Source of the DNA: CAWBQO01 sp963790965
GTDB lineage: Bacteria > Bacteroidota > Rhodothermia > Rhodothermales > DASSAV01
NCBI GenBank assembly: GCA_963790965.1
Contig: CAWBQO010000001.1
Location: 248,001-312,000 of the forward strand
Length of the DNA stretch: 64,000 nucleotides
Reading direction: 5' to 3'
The position numbers and the translations under genes were made by a program. The notes under the pieces are model-generated. The model worked only from the letters and a program-made list of their open reading frames with translations, had not been told where the DNA came from and did not search any database. How positions within the stretch are numbered: position 1 is the first letter of the stretch; each line of letters starts with the position of its first letter. Shown here piece by piece: positions 61,056-64,000 of this stretch.

Positions 61056-63029
61056 TTACGAAAGCTCCGGCCAGCTGATGCCTGGAATGCGGTTCGCGCC
61101 GTCGCCGCTCATCGCCGGTCTGCGGTTGGCGGCGAGCCGGTCGGCAGGGGCAGCGTGCCCTTCGAGCCGAAACGAAGCCACGAGGCCCCGGAGCGTCTCC
61201 GTCATCTGATTCAGATCGTTGGCTGCTTGCGCGATCTGGCTTACGCCGGCGGCCGACTGGTTGGACACCGATGCGATCGCTTCCACGCTGCGCGATATCT
61301 GCTCGCTCGTTGCGCTCTGCTCTTCAGACGCGGACGCGATCTGGGAAACGCGGTCGAGCACGTCTGCCGCGGCATGAACAACGCTCGCGAGCGACTTCCG
61401 GGCTTCTCCGGCGAGGAGGATGCCTCCGTCCACTTCCTTTCCGCCGCGCTGCATCACGCCCACGGCTTCTTCCGCTTCGCGCTGGATCGTGACCACCATG
61501 GCGGCAATCTGCTTCGTCGCGCCGCTCGTGCGCTCGGCCAGCTTGCGGACTTCGTCCGCCACGACGGCGAAGCCTCGGCCGTGCTCTCCCGCCCGGGCAG
61601 CTTCGATGGCGGCGTTGAGAGCAAGCAGGTTGGTCTGGTCGGCGATGCCGTCGATCACATCCGTGATTTCTCCGATCTGCGCGCTTGAGGTGCCGAGGCG
61701 CTCGACCGTCTCGGCCGCACCGCGCACGACCTCCGCGATCTGTTCGATCTTCTTCACCGTCTCTCCCACAACGAGGCTGCTCTTCTCCGCCGTCTCGCCG
61801 CTGCCCTTTGCAGAGCCGGCAGCCTCGCCGGCCGAGCGCGTATTGTCGAGAATCGTGCGAACCATCTGTTCGACGGCCGCCGCGACTTCACTGGCCTGCG
61901 CCGACTGCTCCTGCCCTCCGGCAGCCAGTTCTTCGGATGCCGAGGAAATCTGCGTGGCCGCACTCGCTGCGGCTTCTACGGCGACGTTCACTTCCTGGAC
62001 CGTGCGCCCGATGTTCTCGACCGCGCTATTGAAGCCGGTGAAGAGACGCCCCATTTCATCGTCCTTTTCGACGTTGAGGCGCACCGTAAGGTCGCCGGCG
62101 GAAAACTCCTCCATCTTTTCGAGCATCGTGGAGACGCTCTGTGCCAGATAGAGACGCTCCTTTTCGGCCGCGGCCCCCTGCTCCTCCGCTTTCGCTGCAG
62201 CCTTTTCAGCTTGCGCGGCATTGGTCTCGGCTTCGGCGATCAGGCTACGGATGTTTGCCACCATGGTGTTGAAGGCAGACGCCGTTCGGCCGATCTCGTC
62301 CGTGGCCTTGAGCGAGACGCTTGCGTTCACGTCGCCCGCCGCGACCTTCGAGGCAGCCGCTTCGATCATGCCGATGGGCTTTGCGATGAAGTGCGACATA
62401 GCGAATCCGAGCCCGATGGCCAGCGCGACAGCGAGCCCGACCAGCATGAGCATGGACCGAATAGCTTCTGCGGCCAGCGCCGTGTTACTCTCCGACTTGA
62501 GGCCGGCGTGTTCCACTTTCAAGGCCACCATGCCGTCGATGGCCGCTTCCAGATCCTTCGCCGTGACAAGCGCTTCGCCACGCATGAGTCGGAGGGCATC
62601 CTCGTTCTGACCCGCGAGTGAGAGTTCGAGCAGGCGCTCTTGGTCCGGGCGAAAGGCCTCGCGGGCGCTGGTGAAACGTTCGAACGCCGCTCTCATGTCC
62701 TCAGATAAGATGCGCGTCTCGACAGAGGCGGAGAGGCGGTCTATGTCCGCCGTAAGTTCGTCTACCTTCTTCGCGTAGACTGCCATTTCGGAGGGTTCTT
62801 CGGTAAGGATCACGTCGCGCAGATTGATGCGTACGCGCTGAAGCGCTTTGGAGAGGTCACCGAGTTCGCTGATCGGAACGGTCATGTCCTCGTACATCTC
62901 TGTGTCGGCGCGTTCAATCTTGTGTATGTTGTTAATGCCGACATATCCGACGAAGGCAGCCACCACAGCGAGGGTGCAAAAGGCGGCCAAGAGCTTGGCC
63001 TTGAGGGATAGATTAAGGAGCCACTGCAT
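61056..63029 (-). CDS. Methyl-accepting chemotaxis protein with four-helix-bundle sensor
   Basis: A 657-residue receptor. TM1 (LLAAFCTLAVVAAFVGYVGI) is followed by a 4HB_MCP-type periplasmic bundle (YEDMTVPISELGDLSKALQR, VRINLRDVILTEEPSEMAVY) and TM2 near residue 195. A HAMP domain comes next, then a second HAMP-like module (LEKMEEFSAGDLTVRLNVEK) and the signalling tip IDGIADQTNLLALNAAIEAA with GFAVVADEVRKLAERTSGAT. Its cytoplasmic half is closely similar to that of the Cache receptor at 43901-45883, including the double HAMP and the repeated EEQSATSEQISRSVEAI segment. The two genes are paralogues with exchanged sensor domains. Confidence 0.94.
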   Translation of the reverse strand: MQWLLNLSLKAKLLAAFCTLAVVAAFVGYVGINNIHKIERADTEMYEDMTVPISELGDLSKALQRVRINLRDVILTEEPSEMAVYAKKVDELTADIDRLSASVETRILSEDMRAAFERFTSAREAFRPDQERLLELSLAGQNEDALRLMRGEALVTAKDLEAAIDGMVALKVEHAGLKSESNTALAAEAIRSMLMLVGLAVALAIGLGFAMSHFIAKPIGMIEAAASKVAAGDVNASVSLKATDEIGRTASAFNTMVANIRSLIAEAETNAAQAEKAAAKAEEQGAAAEKERLYLAQSVSTMLEKMEEFSAGDLTVRLNVEKDDEMGRLFTGFNSAVENIGRTVQEVNVAVEAAASAATQISSASEELAAGGQEQSAQASEVAAAVEQMVRTILDNTRSAGEAAGSAKGSGETAEKSSLVVGETVKKIEQIAEVVRGAAETVERLGTSSAQIGEITDVIDGIADQTNLLALNAAIEAARAGEHGRGFAVVADEVRKLAERTSGATKQIAAMVVTIQREAEEAVGVMQRGGKEVDGGILLAGEARKSLASVVHAAADVLDRVSQIASASEEQSATSEQISRSVEAIASVSNQSAAGVSQIAQAANDLNQMTETLRGLVASFRLEGHAAPADRLAANRRPAMSGDGANRIPGISWPELS

Positions 63030-63216
63030 TGAGAAGTGCTCTCGGGCTGCTGCCCGACATGTAAAAGGTTATGAACAGCGGGGGTGCGTTCACTGTGTTT
63101 CTGTTATCGTCGGGTAACACAAAGTACTTAAGGATTCTGAAGGGACTTTTTGATACTTGTACAACCCGCCTCCGGCAGCACCAACGCCAAAGCCGCTGAG
63201 CGTCACACCGTCGCCC

Positions 63217-63418
63217 GCCGCCTTGGTCGGGATGACAAGTGGGGAGTTTGTGACTTCTTTTGGCCCTTTCAGCGAGTAACACAGCGAAGATCAGGGGCGC
63301 GTTCGATGCACGCCGGCGCTGAGGCTTTGTTGTCCTGCGTGTTTGAGGCAGATCATTCTTGGAAGTGCGGGCGTCGGTGGGGCGGTTCGCAAGGGTGGGC
63401 GGCGTTGGAGGCGGGGTG
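63217..63418. repeat. Direct repeat copy 1 (~202 bp)
   Basis: Begins CCGCCTTGGTCGGGATGACA and matches copy 2, 275 bases downstream, at roughly four bases in five by eye. Shared blocks include CAGGGGCGCG, GATGCACGC, GGCTTTGTTGTC and GGTGGGCGGCGT. The head, read in reverse, is TGTCATCCCGACCAAGGCGG, a dispersed-repeat motif with the same GTCAT-N3-GA start as the 48-kb array. Confidence 0.75.
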
Positions 63419-63491
63419 AGGATGTGCTGGTCTGAGCAGGTCCCTCCGCGCGGCGGCGGGGGGCGCGGGCGCACGACTGGTCAAACTGCCG

Positions 63492-63695
63492 CCGCCTTGG
63501 TCGGGATGACAGTGGGGCGGTTTGTGCCTGCTCATAGGGTTCGATGAGCGGATAACACGGCGAAGACCAGGGGCGCGGACGATGCACGCAGGCGCTGCGG
63601 CTTTGTTGTCTTGCCTGATTGAGGCCGACTGTTGTTTGAAGTGCGAGCGTCGGTGGTGCGGTTTGCGAAGGTGGGCGGCGTGGGAGGCACGGGGG
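63492..63695. repeat. Direct repeat copy 2 (~204 bp)
   Basis: Second copy of the 275-base-period repeat, starting CCGCCTTGGTCGGGATGACA. Differences from copy 1 are mostly substitutions with a few small indels, suggesting an old duplication rather than a recent one. Confidence 0.75.
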
Positions 63696-63727
63696 CGGAG
63701 CGCGAGGGGCGGAGCGCTTTTATACGA

Positions 63728-63763
63728 CAGGGGCGCTCTCCCCTTGCGAGGAAAGCGCCCCTG
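63728..63763 (-). terminator. Terminator-like hairpin after gmd
   Basis: Perfect 10-bp stem CAGGGGCGCT (63728-63737) with AGCGCCCCTG (63754-63763), 22 bases past the gmd stop on the minus strand. The following minus-strand bases (TCGTATAAAAG) are only mildly T-rich. Confidence 0.6.
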
Positions 63764-63785
63764 GAATCTACTTGAACAGCTTCGG

Positions 63786-64000
63786 TCAGACGGGCACGTT
63801 GTGGCTGTTCATGCGGATCTCTCGCCGGGCTTCTTCGAGATCGCTCTCCATCATGTGCGCGACGAGTTGATCGAGCGTCCTCGTGGGCGTCCAGCCGAGC
63901 TTCTCGCGGGCCTTGGAAGCGTCGCCGAGCAGGAGATCGACTTCCGTAGGGCGGTAATAACGCGGGTCGATCTGGACGACGACTTCGCCATTGTCCGTCC
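63786..64000 (-). CDS. gmd: GDP-mannose 4,6-dehydratase, C-terminal part (start outside window)
   Basis: The last 71 residues of a nucleotide-sugar dehydratase on the minus strand, stop TGA at 63786-63788. VVVQIDPRYYRPTEVDLLLG, then DASKAREKLGWTPTRTLDQL and AHMMESDLEEARRE, match the C-terminal end of Gmd, where RPxEVDxLxGD contacts the nucleotide. It forms GDP-4-keto-6-deoxymannose for GDP-fucose or related sugars. The catalytic N-terminal domain lies beyond the window. Confidence 0.9.
   Translation of the reverse strand, partial: TDNGEVVVQIDPRYYRPTEVDLLLGDASKAREKLGWTPTRTLDQLVAHMMESDLEEARREIRMNSHNVPV

Larger units (their letters stand above)
63030..63785. other. Intergenic region with a two-copy direct repeat
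   Basis: Gene-free 756 bp between the chemoreceptor and gmd. It contains two ~200-bp direct repeats at 63217 and 63492 and a terminator-like hairpin at 63728. Open frames crossing it lack protein-like features and differ between the two repeat copies. Confidence 0.6.

Noticed and set aside
1..64000. tRNA, rRNA and prophage genes
   Set aside because: No T-loop or rRNA-like stretches and no phage structural or integrase motifs were noticed on either strand; a tRNA scan could not be run.

Overview
The window looks like a chromosomal segment of a GC-rich, gliding-type Bacteroidota relative, most likely Rhodothermota/Rhodothermales. Several secreted proteins end in type IX secretion (T9SS) sorting domains with YPNPF-type motifs. 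PorV-family outer-membrane proteins and TonB-dependent receptors with N-terminal carboxypeptidase-like domains are present, and few starts have Shine-Dalgarno sequences. The assignment rests on protein families only.

Region 1 (1-6.1 kb, minus strand): a P1B-type metal ATPase truncated by the window edge, an MFS transporter coupled to a three-domain META/MliC/COG3650-like lipoprotein, and a periplasmic parvulin isomerase.

Region 2 (6.1-39.6 kb): a glucuronoxylan utilisation locus. On the minus strand, a LacI-type regulator with its own operators precedes a TonB-dependent receptor, a 1172-residue surface protein, a PorV-family barrel, a carbohydrate-binding T9SS protein, a T9SS GH10 xylanase and xylose isomerase. 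Upstream on the same strand are a GH10 lipoprotein, two small unknown proteins, a GPH-family sugar symporter and a GH3 glycosidase. Divergent from these, a FadR-type regulator leads GH115 alpha-glucuronidase (one frameshift), CE15 glucuronoyl esterase, GH43 and a third GH10. After about 850 bp carrying two MITE-like elements come glucarate dehydratase, GH67 alpha-glucuronidase and an SDR mannonate oxidoreductase. These last three genes are broken by dozens of 1-base indels although their sequences are otherwise well conserved. Together the set covers xylan binding, chain cutting, side-chain and ester removal, uptake, xylose isomerisation and uronate catabolism.

Region 3 (39.7-48 kb): a DUF1440-like membrane protein, a TonB-dependent receptor resembling copper receptors (frameshifted), a porin, a Cache-type chemoreceptor with CheW, and a MurA with Asp in place of the fosfomycin-target Cys.

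Region 4 (48.0-49.5 kb): a highly ordered array of palindromic repeats (52-bp and 167-bp periods) surrounding a single gene for a 102-residue GIY-YIG nuclease. This is the most unusual structure in the window.

Region 5 (49.6-64 kb): a sialate O-acetylesterase/acetylxylan-esterase-like protein, cardiolipin synthase, two T9SS cargo proteins, an orphan lasso-peptide-B2-like transglutaminase fold, and dnaA with a probable oriC. These are followed by a PEGA-domain TonB protein, a second chemoreceptor, a repeat-bearing intergenic region and the 3' end of gmd. No tRNA, rRNA, prophage or CRISPR array was recognised.
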